DNA of 64,000 nucleotides from CAZNFR01 sp964572225 (GTDB lineage Bacteria > Bacteroidota > Bacteroidia > Bacteroidales > GCA-2748055): assembly GCA_964572225.1 (NCBI GenBank), contig CAZNFR010000003.1, positions 1-64,000 on the forward strand, read 5' to 3'. Of this stretch, positions 35,145 through 43,725 are shown in pieces; the first letter of the stretch is position 1; each line of letters opens with the position of its first letter. The notes under the pieces were generated by a model that was given only the letters and a program-made list of their open reading frames with translations, was not told where the DNA came from and did no database searches. Both the position numbers and the translations under genes were made by a program.

Positions 35145-36764
35145 ATGACAAAAAGGATTGTTATCGTATGGTTTACAGTTGTGGCTGCTTTCCAGGGATT
35201 AGGTGCCCAGTACAGTTTTCTGGAAAGTGCGCTGGTTAACAACAACCTGGATAGCCTGAAAACTTTTGTTCGTGCAAATCCGGTAAACGGCTATTACGGG
35301 AAAAAACAAGTTACTCCTCTGTCCATGGCCGTTTTACTCAACAAGCCCGAAGGAATTAAATACCTTCTTAAAAAAGGAGCCGATCCCGACCAGTTCAGCT
35401 CCAATTTCACTCCCCTGATGTATGCAGTTATCCAGGGTAATAAATCCGTCACCGAATTACTGCTGTTGAACGATGCCAATGTAAATATTAAAAACTCGGG
35501 AGGGAACACTGCTCTGATCTATGCCGCCGGAAACGGCCACACCGATATCGTAAGACTCCTTCTGTCGGCCGGAGCAAGCGCTGAATTAAAAAATGATAAC
35601 CGACAGGATGCACTCCACTTCGCCAGATTAAATCATCATGCAGAAACTGCCTATATTTTGAGAGCGAAACTTGTGGCTCTAGGCAAACTTAAATCCGACG
35701 CCTTTTACGACGGGCCTCACGTTTTTTGGATCAACCCGGAAAAATTTAAGGCCTCATTTTACCGTTTTGACCCCAAAAACTATGTCCTGCACCAAAAAAT
35801 TCATACCTTCAGGTTAAAAAATGAAGCCCATATTCTTCAAAACCCATTTTTCGATACCGCGCAGTACAGGGTCCCGGGAAGCTATGAGGCTCCTGAATCA
35901 ACCTTCAACGGGATCGATGAAATCCTTGTTATCGGCGATATTCATGGTAGCTACATGGAATTTAAAGAACTTCTGATCAACAATGCCGTGATGGATGGTG
36001 CAGCCCGGTGGACCTTTGAGAAGGGTCACCTGGTTCTTCTCGGAGATCTGCTTGACAGAGGCGACGGGGTAACCGAATCTTTGTGGCTAATCCAGGATCT
36101 CAGCAGACAAGCATCGGATGCAGGCGGTAAGGTCCATTTCCTGTTAGGAAACCATGAAATTATGACCATTACCGGGGATCACCGGTATATCAGCGATAAG
36201 TATTTTATCCTATCTCAAAAAACCCAAAAGAACTACTTCGAATTCTTTTCCATAGAAACCGAATTGGGTAGATTTCTGCGAAACCAGAATACAATAGTGA
36301 AAATCAACGATCTGATTTTTGTTCATGGAGGAATTTCCCCTTCCGTCTTGAATCTTGAAATGCCATTGCCCCTTATCAACGAAAAAATCCGTCTCTTCCT
36401 CTCCGGTCAGGACACGCTAACCCCTGAATCTCGTGAAAAACTGATCTTCGGGCCGGAAAGTCCGTTCTGGTACCGGGGTTACCTTTTTAATACTCCCGAA
36501 TTTCCGGGAATCACCAGGGCTGAAGTAGATCAAACCCTGCAAATGTTTGACGCGCAAAGGATTATTTTTGCCCATACCGAAGGGGACCACTTCCGTTTCC
36601 AATTCGGTAACCGTTTAATTTGTGTGGATGTTCCCATGCGAAGCAGGGAAAATATTGAAAAAGCCCTTCTGATCTCAAATAACCAATATTACCTTATCTA
36701 CCAGGATGGCAGCCGGAAGATCCTGGATCTGAAAAAGGACATCCCCAAATGTACGGATTTGTAA
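35145..36764 (+). CDS. Secreted ankyrin-repeat PPP-family phosphatase
   Basis: 539 residues. A signal peptide is visible (IVIVWFTVVAAFQGLGAQ, cleavage after about 21). Residues 25-175 hold about four ankyrin repeats (TPLSMAVLLNKPEGIKYLLKKGA; TPLMYAV; TALIYAAGNGHTDIVRLLLSAGA). The second half is a PPP-type metallophosphatase: GDIHG (264-268), GDLLDRG (300-306), GNHE (335-338) and FVHGG, with a late His in FAHTEGDH. The closest named group I can suggest is the Shewanella-like phosphatases, which act on phospho-Ser/Thr or phospho-Tyr proteins. The signal peptide puts it outside the cytoplasm. It is followed 130 bp later by a secreted CotH-like protein. Substrate unknown. Confidence 0.87.
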   Translation: MTKRIVIVWFTVVAAFQGLGAQYSFLESALVNNNLDSLKTFVRANPVNGYYGKKQVTPLSMAVLLNKPEGIKYLLKKGADPDQFSSNFTPLMYAVIQGNKSVTELLLLNDANVNIKNSGGNTALIYAAGNGHTDIVRLLLSAGASAELKNDNRQDALHFARLNHHAETAYILRAKLVALGKLKSDAFYDGPHVFWINPEKFKASFYRFDPKNYVLHQKIHTFRLKNEAHILQNPFFDTAQYRVPGSYEAPESTFNGIDEILVIGDIHGSYMEFKELLINNAVMDGAARWTFEKGHLVLLGDLLDRGDGVTESLWLIQDLSRQASDAGGKVHFLLGNHEIMTITGDHRYISDKYFILSQKTQKNYFEFFSIETELGRFLRNQNTIVKINDLIFVHGGISPSVLNLEMPLPLINEKIRLFLSGQDTLTPESREKLIFGPESPFWYRGYLFNTPEFPGITRAEVDQTLQMFDAQRIIFAHTEGDHFRFQFGNRLICVDVPMRSRENIEKALLISNNQYYLIYQDGSRKILDLKKDIPKCTDL

Positions 36765-36894
36765 CAGACCTGTACGAAATCGTTCAGTTTCAAATTGCAT
36801 TCTATAAAATATCCCACTCATTATCAGTAAATAAAACATAGTGGCATTTTTTTGGAAGCATTCTCAAAGGAGCAGACAACCCGGAGGATAAAAG

Positions 36895-37986
36895 ATGAAA
36901 ATCCCAAAACACATCCTTTTATGCATACTTGCCCTGACCGTGTACCCCCTATTCGCAAACAGTGATTCTCTGTCCCCGAAAGAAGATCTCATTCCTGAAA
37001 AGGAATTTCCTCTTTTTCAAAGCGATGAAATACTTAACATCATATTGTATTGTACAGATTTAAAATTGGTTCTAAGGGATAATGGAAAAGAACCTGAGGA
37101 GCATGAAGCTTTGCTTTCCGTGATCGATAAAAATGGAGAACCTTCAGATTTTCAGGTGAAGATCCAAACCCGTGGAGACTTCCGGAAAAAATCGGGAAAT
37201 TGCGGATTTCCTCCTTTGAGAGTGAATTTTGATAAAGACCAGGTGGAAAACACCCTGTTTGAGAATCAAAATAAGTTAAAACTGGTTACCCATTGCAGGA
37301 ACTTTCCCTCAGATTTCGATCAGCATGTGATCAAGGAATATCTGGTTTACAAAATGTATAACCGGATGACCGATAATAGTTTTAGGGTAAGGCTCGCCAG
37401 GATCAATTATGTGGATGCTAAAGGATGGAAGCAACCCCTGGAACGCTATGCCTTTTTCATCGAAGATACACGTGATGTGGCAGAAAGAACCAGTCATACT
37501 CATGTAAAGGCGAACAGCATCCCACAGGAATACACCGATGAATATCACGAAACCCTTATGTCCATGTTTCAATTCATGGTCGGAAATACCGACTGGAGCA
37601 TAAAACAAAGACATAATATCAAACTCCTTTATGAAACCCCGGAGGATAATCCGATTCCGGTTCCTTACGATTTTGACTGGACCGGATTCGTAAATCCACC
37701 TTATGCAAAACCTTCGGATATTCTAAATATTAAATCGGTGGAAGAAAGACTATACCGCGGCTATGAAAGATCCAACGGATTATTTTTAAAGGTAATCAAT
37801 GAGCTGCGATCCAATCAGGAGGCTTTCTATACCCTGATCACGGAATCTCCTCTTGATGAGAAAAACAAAAAGAACTGCAGACAATATCTTGATTCCTTCT
37901 TCACTTCCATCTCTGATCCGGGTTTTATTCAGAGAGAGATCATTCTACAAAGCCGTAAGAGTCCTGATGCGTATTACGGCAAATAA
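36895..37986 (+). CDS. Secreted CotH-like kinase-fold protein
   Basis: 363 residues with a signal peptide (MKIPKHILLCILALTVYPLFA). The rest follows the CotH kinase layout: an iriRGn-like box (KIQTRGDFRKKS, 89-100), NKLKLVTHC, VIKEYLVYKMYNRM with Glu148, RYAFFIEDT with Glu190 in the position of the GvYll.E stretch, GNTDWSIKQRHNIKLL with Asp233 and Asn241, and VPYDFDWTGF with Asp259 and Asp261 where CotH has a WDLD-type metal-binding motif. CotH is a spore-coat protein kinase related to eukaryotic secretory kinases; whether this member phosphorylates protein, lipid or sugar is unknown. The match is by pattern, not by alignment. It directly follows a secreted phosphatase gene on the same strand. 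Confidence 0.72.
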   Translation: MKIPKHILLCILALTVYPLFANSDSLSPKEDLIPEKEFPLFQSDEILNIILYCTDLKLVLRDNGKEPEEHEALLSVIDKNGEPSDFQVKIQTRGDFRKKSGNCGFPPLRVNFDKDQVENTLFENQNKLKLVTHCRNFPSDFDQHVIKEYLVYKMYNRMTDNSFRVRLARINYVDAKGWKQPLERYAFFIEDTRDVAERTSHTHVKANSIPQEYTDEYHETLMSMFQFMVGNTDWSIKQRHNIKLLYETPEDNPIPVPYDFDWTGFVNPPYAKPSDILNIKSVEERLYRGYERSNGLFLKVINELRSNQEAFYTLITESPLDEKNKKNCRQYLDSFFTSISDPGFIQREIILQSRKSPDAYYGK

Positions 37987-38259
37987 CCCATTTCGAAATT
38001 TCCGTTTTCCTATCCTTTTTATAAAAGCCTTTCCAGATCTTATCAACCTTGTTCTGATAACCGGAAATATCTATATTTTTTGATAGTTCGATTTGATGAA
38101 AACTTGAGCCCCTACCTTGATTATCCCAAAGTTTTTTATATATCTTTACGGCTTTAAAAACTACGACCCTGTGCATCTTTCTACCATGAAATCAGATATT
38201 TCCCGACACAATACAATAGTAATTGCTAAACTTATCTATTTAACTTAAAAGTAAAACTC

Positions 38260-40590
38260 ATGGAAGCTCTTAATGTAATGCAGGTAAACACCGTAAATGC
38301 GACGACCAGTTCATTCTGGTTCATCCCGTTTGCCTCTGTTCTTGCACTTATTTTTGCCTGGATCTTCTTCAAAGCATTGATGAGGAATTCAGAAGGAAAT
38401 GACAGAATGATTGAAATTGCCAGGTATGTCCGCGAAGGAGCAATGGCTTACCTTAACCGCCAATACCGGGTTGTGGCCATCGTTTTCCTTGTTCTTCTGA
38501 TTCTGCTTACCATCCTGGCTTATTTTAAAATTCAGAACCCTTTTGTTCCAATCGCCTTTCTGACCGGTGGTTTCTTTTCAGGTTTGTGCGGTTACCTTGG
38601 GATGAGAACGGCTACCTATGCCAGCGCACGTACCGCTCACGGTGCTTCTCAGTCACTCAACAAAGGACTTCAGATTGCCTTCAGAAGTGGTGCGGTAATG
38701 GGGCTGGTTGTGGTTGGATTTGCTCTTCTTGACATTTCCTTGTGGTATATTATCCTAACCAAGCTGGTTTATACTCCCGATCATATGGTGAACGGACTGT
38801 CTTTCCTCGGACTCGATTTCGTTCATGAGGGCACCACTCAGCATGAAAAAATGGTTGAGATTACAGCCACCATGCTTACCTTCGGTATGGGAGCGTCTAC
38901 CCAGGCTCTCTTTGCCCGTGTTGGAGGAGGTATCTACACCAAAGCTGCCGATGTCGGAGCAGATCTCGTAGGTAAGGTTGAAGCAGGAATCCCCGAAGAC
39001 GATCCGAGAAATCCGGCCACAATTGCCGATAACGTGGGAGATAATGTGGGCGATGTGGCAGGTATGGGTGCCGATCTTTATGAATCCTATGCCGGTTCCA
39101 TTTTAGCTACCGCAGCCCTGGGAGCTGCTCTTCCCGGACTTGCCGGAGAGGAACAGATCACCAAAATAGTTGCTCCAATGATGATCGCAGGTATCGGAAT
39201 TATCTTTTCCATCCTTGGAATTTTCATGGTTCGTGCCAAAGAATCCGCCACACAGAAAAACCTTCTGAATGCCCTCCTTCTTGGAACCGGGGGTAGTTCT
39301 GTACTTATCCTCGGTGCCATGGCAGTCATGGCTTATATCGATTGGATTTCCTGGGGAGTATTTGGATCTGTGGTTGCCGGGTTGGTTGCCGGAGTTGTGA
39401 TTGGCCAGGCTACCGAATATTTTACTTCAGATGAATACAAACCCACCAAAGGAATTGCAGGTCAGGCACAACAGGGTCCTGCAACAACCATTATTGACGG
39501 TATGGCCGTCGGTATGTTCTCAACCTGGATCCCTGTGGTAACCATCACCCTGGGTATTATCGTCGCATTCTGGTCGGCTGGCGGTTTCACCAATTTTGCC
39601 AGCGGAGTTTACGGAATCGGATTCGCGGCCGTGGGTATGCTTTCAACCCTGGGTATTACTCTTGCTACCGATGCCTTTGGACCTATTGCAGACAACGCAG
39701 GTGGAAATGCGGAAATGTCTGAACTTCCTCCCGAAGTCAGAGAAAGAACCGATGCACTCGACATGCTGGGTAATACTACCGCAGCTACGGGTAAAGGATT
39801 TGCCATTGGTTCTGCAGCTCTTACCGCCATGGCCTTATTGGCAGCCTATATGGAAGAAGTAAAACTTTGGATAGGGAAGATTGCCGATACTGCCGGGGAA
39901 GGCATCAAGCAAGTGGGTGATGTTATCTTCTATACCGGTGCCGAAGCTCCTATGGTTGCCGAAGGCCAGAAGGCAGTAGCCGTAGCCGGTGCACATATTC
40001 AGGATTTCGTAGATGCGTATAACCTCTCCATTTTCAATCCAATGCTTTTGGGTGGGATCTTCATGGGATCTATGATGGCCTTTGTATTCTGCGCCATGAC
40101 CATGAAAGCTGTGGGCCGCGCTGCAGGTGCCATGGTTGACGAGGTTAGAAGACAATTCAGGGAAATGCCCGGCATCATGAAAGGAGAACAAACTCCGGAA
40201 TATGCAAAATGCGTGGAAATTTCAACCAAGGGTGCACAAAAAGAAATGGTGGTGCCCTCCATAATTGCCATCGTTGTTCCCATTCTCATCGGGGTCATCC
40301 TGGGTGTTGCAGGTGTTGTCGGACTGCTTGCAGGCGGACTAACCACCGGATTCACCCTGGCGGTAATGCTCAACAATGCAGGTGGAGCATGGGATAATGC
40401 CAAGAAATACATTGAAAAAGGAAACTACGGCGGAAAAGGAAGTGAAGCCCATAAGGCTAGCGTGGTTGGAGATACCGTAGGGGATCCTTTCAAGGATACC
40501 TCAGGCCCTTCCCTCAACATTCTTATCAAACTTATGACCATGGTTTCTGTGGTAATGACCGGTTTAACGGTTGCAACCGCGGTTCTGTAA
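38260..40590 (+). CDS. hppA: Membrane-bound ion-pumping pyrophosphatase, K+-dependent type
   Basis: 776 residues with about 16 membrane helices. It couples hydrolysis of pyrophosphate to export of H+ or Na+. The active-site signature DVGADLVGKVEAGIPEDDPR and the DNVGDNVGDVAGMGADLYE stretch are intact, as are DNAGGNAEM and VVGDTVGDPFKDTSGP. The helix-12 box GNTTAATGKG has Ala where K+-independent enzymes have Lys, which marks the K+-dependent class; many of those pump Na+, so the ion needs testing. Extra soluble insertions of about 50 residues lie after residue 540. A terminator follows the stop. Two PPi-type phosphofructokinases later in the window use or make the same metabolite. Confidence 0.96.
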   Translation: MEALNVMQVNTVNATTSSFWFIPFASVLALIFAWIFFKALMRNSEGNDRMIEIARYVREGAMAYLNRQYRVVAIVFLVLLILLTILAYFKIQNPFVPIAFLTGGFFSGLCGYLGMRTATYASARTAHGASQSLNKGLQIAFRSGAVMGLVVVGFALLDISLWYIILTKLVYTPDHMVNGLSFLGLDFVHEGTTQHEKMVEITATMLTFGMGASTQALFARVGGGIYTKAADVGADLVGKVEAGIPEDDPRNPATIADNVGDNVGDVAGMGADLYESYAGSILATAALGAALPGLAGEEQITKIVAPMMIAGIGIIFSILGIFMVRAKESATQKNLLNALLLGTGGSSVLILGAMAVMAYIDWISWGVFGSVVAGLVAGVVIGQATEYFTSDEYKPTKGIAGQAQQGPATTIIDGMAVGMFSTWIPVVTITLGIIVAFWSAGGFTNFASGVYGIGFAAVGMLSTLGITLATDAFGPIADNAGGNAEMSELPPEVRERTDALDMLGNTTAATGKGFAIGSAALTAMALLAAYMEEVKLWIGKIADTAGEGIKQVGDVIFYTGAEAPMVAEGQKAVAVAGAHIQDFVDAYNLSIFNPMLLGGIFMGSMMAFVFCAMTMKAVGRAAGAMVDEVRRQFREMPGIMKGEQTPEYAKCVEISTKGAQKEMVVPSIIAIVVPILIGVILGVAGVVGLLAGGLTTGFTLAVMLNNAGGAWDNAKKYIEKGNYGGKGSEAHKASVVGDTVGDPFKDTSGPSLNILIKLMTMVSVVMTGLTVATAVL

Positions 40591-40610
40591 AATATAACTG
40601 ATTAACTGAA

Positions 40611-40638
40611 AAGGGATCCTGACAGGTTCCCTTTTTTT
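40611..40638 (+). terminator. Intrinsic terminator after hppA
   Basis: AAGGGA (40611-40616) pairs with TCCCTT (40628-40633), with CCT/AGG continuing the stem across a T/T mismatch and a GAC loop; a T-tract runs to 40638. It lies between hppA and the convergent DUF6048 gene. Confidence 0.8.
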
Positions 40639-41305
40639 ATTTACCCTTACCTCCGATCAGATAGTAAAGCGAATAATTGAATCCAAATGCCGTAGGAGTT
40701 TTCCCTTTACCAAATCCGGGGGTATAAAGAGGAGCTATATTGAAATAATCGGAAGTATAGATTCTGAGCCTGCCTCTCAGGCTGAATCCTATAAAAAAAT
40801 TGCTGAACAATTCCACCCTCAACCCTGCCACAGCCTCCAGCCAATGCGTATTTACTGCAGACTTACCATAAGAATCTGCATATTCCCCCCAGTATCCATG
40901 AGGAATACTGAAACTGCCAATCTCGGTATCATAGAGTGCCACCGAATACCGCAATCCCAGGTACATCATATCATTTACACTATAGATCCCGGTATTCAGA
41001 ATGTTATAATCCAGTCCGCCTCGCAGGTAAAACCCCCTGGATGTATAATCTATCCGGTTTGCCGAGGGACCATAGGAGGTCCATCCTCCCTCAATAACCG
41101 GATAATAATCATCCCTTATTCGGATATCTGCAGAAAACTCAAAATTAACCCTTTCAGGTTCAAAATAATACAGGGCCAGATTGGAAATGTCATATCCGAA
41201 ACGTATTCCCACGGGTGACCCTTCCTGCGCCGAAAGGGACCGGGGCAAGCCCGGAAGGAGGAATAAGCTAAAGAAAAATGCGTATATGTTCCGTTTCAAT
41301 TTCAT
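40637..41305 (-). CDS. DUF6048-like outer-membrane beta-barrel protein
   Basis: 222 residues from ATG 41305; a TTG at 41329 is less likely. A signal peptide (IYAFFFSLFLLPGLPRSLSAQ) is followed by alternating aromatic/polar strands (GIRFGYDISNLALYYF, GFYLRGGLDYNI, MMYLGLRYSVALYD), the look of a small porin-like barrel. The pairing with the DUF6452-like lipoprotein upstream, overlapping by 38 bp, is a recurring Bacteroidota arrangement, and I use it to support the family name. Role unknown. Confidence 0.75.
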   Translation of the reverse strand: MKLKRNIYAFFFSLFLLPGLPRSLSAQEGSPVGIRFGYDISNLALYYFEPERVNFEFSADIRIRDDYYPVIEGGWTSYGPSANRIDYTSRGFYLRGGLDYNILNTGIYSVNDMMYLGLRYSVALYDTEIGSFSIPHGYWGEYADSYGKSAVNTHWLEAVAGLRVELFSNFFIGFSLRGRLRIYTSDYFNIAPLYTPGFGKGKTPTAFGFNYSLYYLIGGKGK

Positions 41306-41732
41306 TGACCTCTTCTTCTGTGATTTCAAGGGAATCAGAGACTACCTGCGGTAATTCCGCTTTGAGTATCCTATACTTCATCGCCAGTCCGCACTCATCG
41401 GAAATAAACTCAGGGATCCTTTCGTATATAACCGAAAATTCGGCCTGTGTTTCGTTCAGAATAACCACAAATCTGCTGGTGTCACTTCCAGGATCCAGAG
41501 GGATCACCATAGACTGTACATTTCGTCTTCCATCAATAATCAGGCTATCTTCCCTACCCACTCCATATACATTCAAAGAATCCAAGATGCTGTCCCTGAC
41601 TACTCCGTTTCTCAAAGTGTAAAACCCTACCTCAAAATGAACTTTCCTTTCATTTTCACAGTCGTAAAGAATATCACATGCAAACCCGAAAACCAGGACG
41701 AATAGTGAGAATATAAGTATGGATCGCTTCAT
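41268..41732 (-). CDS. DUF6452-like lipoprotein
   Basis: 154 residues. Signal and lipobox at LVFGFAC (Cys19). The rest is a beta-rich domain with paired cysteines (CDILYDC and SDECG) that may form disulfides, ending in an acidic tail (ITEEEVNEIETEH). It overlaps the start of the DUF6048-like barrel gene, so both proteins are probably made together and may interact at the outer membrane. It lies 157 bp downstream of gmhA on the same strand. Function unknown. Confidence 0.75.
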   Translation of the reverse strand: MKRSILIFSLFVLVFGFACDILYDCENERKVHFEVGFYTLRNGVVRDSILDSLNVYGVGREDSLIIDGRRNVQSMVIPLDPGSDTSRFVVILNETQAEFSVIYERIPEFISDECGLAMKYRILKAELPQVVSDSLEITEEEVNEIETEHIRIFL

Positions 41733-41889
41733 TTGCTGTGATTATAAGAAAAGAATTTCACCAGTAAAGCTAATAATCTTCGAAATATTCATGGCAAATT
41801 TCGAAAAATATTATTCAGGATTTAATCGGGTTTACTCCTCCGGTACTTTTGAAAAAAACTGGATTACCATGATCAGGTATACCCGGGGA

Positions 41890-42459
41890 TCAGAAAAGAT
41901 CCTTCTCAACAAACTCAATAAGAATATGGATAATTTTGATGTGAATTTCCTGTATCCGGTCTGAAAAGCCATGATGACCGACCCGGATCTCCTGGTCTGC
42001 AAGTTCAGCCAGCAATCCCCCGTCCTTTCCCGTAAGAGCTACCACTCTCATTTCCCTTGCCCGGGCAAGTTTCACCGCATTGATCACATTGGCAGAGTTG
42101 CCGCTGGTGGAAATGGCCAGTACCGCATCCCCCGGATTTCCCAGGGCTTCAATAAATCGTGAAAAAATGGATTCGAAACCGTAATCATTGGCAGCACAGG
42201 TAATATGGCTCGCATCCGATATTGCTATGGCGGGCAGACCCGGACGATCATTCCTGAACCTTCCGGTCATTTCTTCCGCAAAGTGCATGGCATCACTCAT
42301 AGATCCGCCGTTTCCGAAGGAAATAATTTTATTTCCGTTCCGGATCACATCCGCAAAGATAGCCCCTGCATTTTCAATATTCCGGATGTTTTCCTCTTCT
42401 GAAATGAATTTTTTCAGCAGGTCAAATGCTTCATTCAGGCTTTCTTTGACTAAGCTCAT
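41890..42459 (-). CDS. gmhA: Phosphoheptose isomerase
   Basis: 189 residues of the SIS fold. IISFGNGGSMSDAMHFAEEMTGRF and AISTSGNSANVINAV are the phosphosugar-binding loops, and the size and HFAEEMTGRF stretch fit GmhA, which converts sedoheptulose 7-phosphate to D-glycero-D-manno-heptose 7-phosphate for lipopolysaccharide core heptose. Other heptose genes are absent from this window. It is transcribed divergently from the K+ channel gene. Confidence 0.88.
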   Translation of the reverse strand: MSLVKESLNEAFDLLKKFISEEENIRNIENAGAIFADVIRNGNKIISFGNGGSMSDAMHFAEEMTGRFRNDRPGLPAIAISDASHITCAANDYGFESIFSRFIEALGNPGDAVLAISTSGNSANVINAVKLARAREMRVVALTGKDGGLLAELADQEIRVGHHGFSDRIQEIHIKIIHILIEFVEKDLF

Positions 42460-42540
42460 GGGATTGTCCGCAATACGGATATTTGGTTTGAAAGTCCAAA
42501 ATTCCTTATTTTTATTTAATTCTGAAAGGAAAATAGAAAA

Positions 42541-43356
42541 ATGAATCGGGTTTTTTCCAAAAGGAAACTCTACAGCATTATCTTCAAGGCTAATTCACCT
42601 GCTGGAAAAGCATTTGATATTCTTTTGCTGGTGGTGATCATTTTAAGTGTGACCCTGGTGATCCTGGAAACCATTCCGAGCATTAACAGTAAATATCTAA
42701 GAACCTTGAAAATATTGGAATGGATCATTACCGGCATATTTACACTTGAGTATTGTATACGAATAATGGTCTTGCAAAAATCCTCACGTTATATTTTCAG
42801 CTTTTACGGAATAATCGACTTTCTCGCCATCATCCCTACGTATATTTCTCTTTTCTTTACCGGTGCACAAGGACTGATGGTTATTAGAGGACTTCGGCTG
42901 TTGAGGGTTTTCAGGATACTGAAGCTCAGCCGTTACCTGGATGAAAGCAGGATTATCGTAGAAGCCCTGAAAGCGAGCAGAATAAAAATCAGTGTATTTA
43001 TCTTTGCCATTATGATGATCATTATCATTATTGGAACCCTCATGTACCTGGTGGAAGGGGAAGGTTCGGGATTCAACAGTATTCCTTCCGGCATTTACTG
43101 GGCCATTGTAACTCTCACAACCGTAGGATACGGGGATATAACCCCCTTGACCCCCCTGGGAAAATTCATTTCCGGAGTAGTTATGATCCTGGGTTACGCC
43201 ATCATTGCTGTTCCAACCGGTATCGTAACGGCAGAACTTACCCGGAAGTACCGTACGGGCGGAAAAAATAAAATCTGTTCCGGCTGCGGGCTTGAATTTC
43301 ATGAAACGGATGCTGTATTCTGCCGGAAATGTGGCTCGAAAATTGAGGATCTTTGA
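42541..43356 (+). CDS. Voltage-gated-type K+ channel with C-terminal zinc ribbon
   Basis: 271 residues with six membrane helices: S1 (about 26-45), S2 (58-78), S3 (85-105), S4 (RGLRLLRVFRILKLSR, 116-131, regularly spaced Arg), S5 (150-170), pore loop and S6 (208-232). The filter is TVGYGD (194-199), so it should pass K+. The cytoplasmic tail ends in a four-Cys zinc ribbon: CSGC (246-249) and CRKC (261-264). Such ribbons usually bind Zn2+ and may sense metal, redox state or a partner. It stands alone, divergent from gmhA; 85 bp later comes the small membrane protein and mutL. Confidence 0.9.
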   Translation: MNRVFSKRKLYSIIFKANSPAGKAFDILLLVVIILSVTLVILETIPSINSKYLRTLKILEWIITGIFTLEYCIRIMVLQKSSRYIFSFYGIIDFLAIIPTYISLFFTGAQGLMVIRGLRLLRVFRILKLSRYLDESRIIVEALKASRIKISVFIFAIMMIIIIIGTLMYLVEGEGSGFNSIPSGIYWAIVTLTTVGYGDITPLTPLGKFISGVVMILGYAIIAVPTGIVTAELTRKYRTGGKNKICSGCGLEFHETDAVFCRKCGSKIEDL

Positions 43357-43387
43357 TCAACAAACAGAACAGGTCCAATGTTACTGA

Positions 43388-43422
43388 TTTACATAAATTG
43401 TGGTTATTATCTATTAACTTTG
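43388..43422 (+). promoter_or_regulatory. Candidate promoter of the mutL-rhomboid gene run
   Basis: TAACTTTG at 43415-43422 fits TAnnTTTG. TTTA at 43388-43391 is a one-mismatch -33 box with a 23-bp spacer. The start would be near 43429, about 13 nt before the small membrane protein ATG. Confidence 0.5.
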
Positions 43423-43441
43423 GGGAATAAACGTGTAAGAG

Positions 43442-43723
43442 ATGAATGTACCAAGATTTTTTAAATTACCCAAGCACAGGCAGTTCAATTATCAACCAAT
43501 CTATTATGACCCGGCAAAAGAGGAAAGGGAAAAAAGAAACCTGGAGATTGAAAGGGAACTGGGAATAAAAAAGGAAGGTGAGACCTATACCCCATCCTTA
43601 AGAAGAGGTACAATGCGGCACTATTTTCAGGCTCAAAAAAGATCCCGCAGGAACAGTAATCTTAGACTGATCCTGATCATGACCTTTCTCTTCTTTTTGG
43701 CCTACATGCTACTTTACCGATAA
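43442..43723 (+). CDS. Small C-tail-anchored membrane protein
   Basis: 93 residues: a basic, Tyr-rich cytoplasmic part with KEEREKRNLEIEREL (helical, charged), the basic patch FQAQKRSRRNSN, then one transmembrane helix (LILIMTFLFFLAYMLLY) at the very C-terminus. It ends 2 bp before the mutL start codon, so it is translated just ahead of MutL. Function unknown; a mutL-linked small membrane protein recurs in Bacteroidota as far as I recall. Confidence 0.75.
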   Translation: MNVPRFFKLPKHRQFNYQPIYYDPAKEEREKRNLEIERELGIKKEGETYTPSLRRGTMRHYFQAQKRSRRNSNLRLILIMTFLFFLAYMLLYR

Positions 43724-43725
43724 AT

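Noticed and set aside
41719..41964. 81-codon plus-strand frame between the DUF6452-like gene and gmhA
   Set aside because: It overlaps both genes on the opposite strand, has no domain or start context, and most of it lies in the gmhA coding end.
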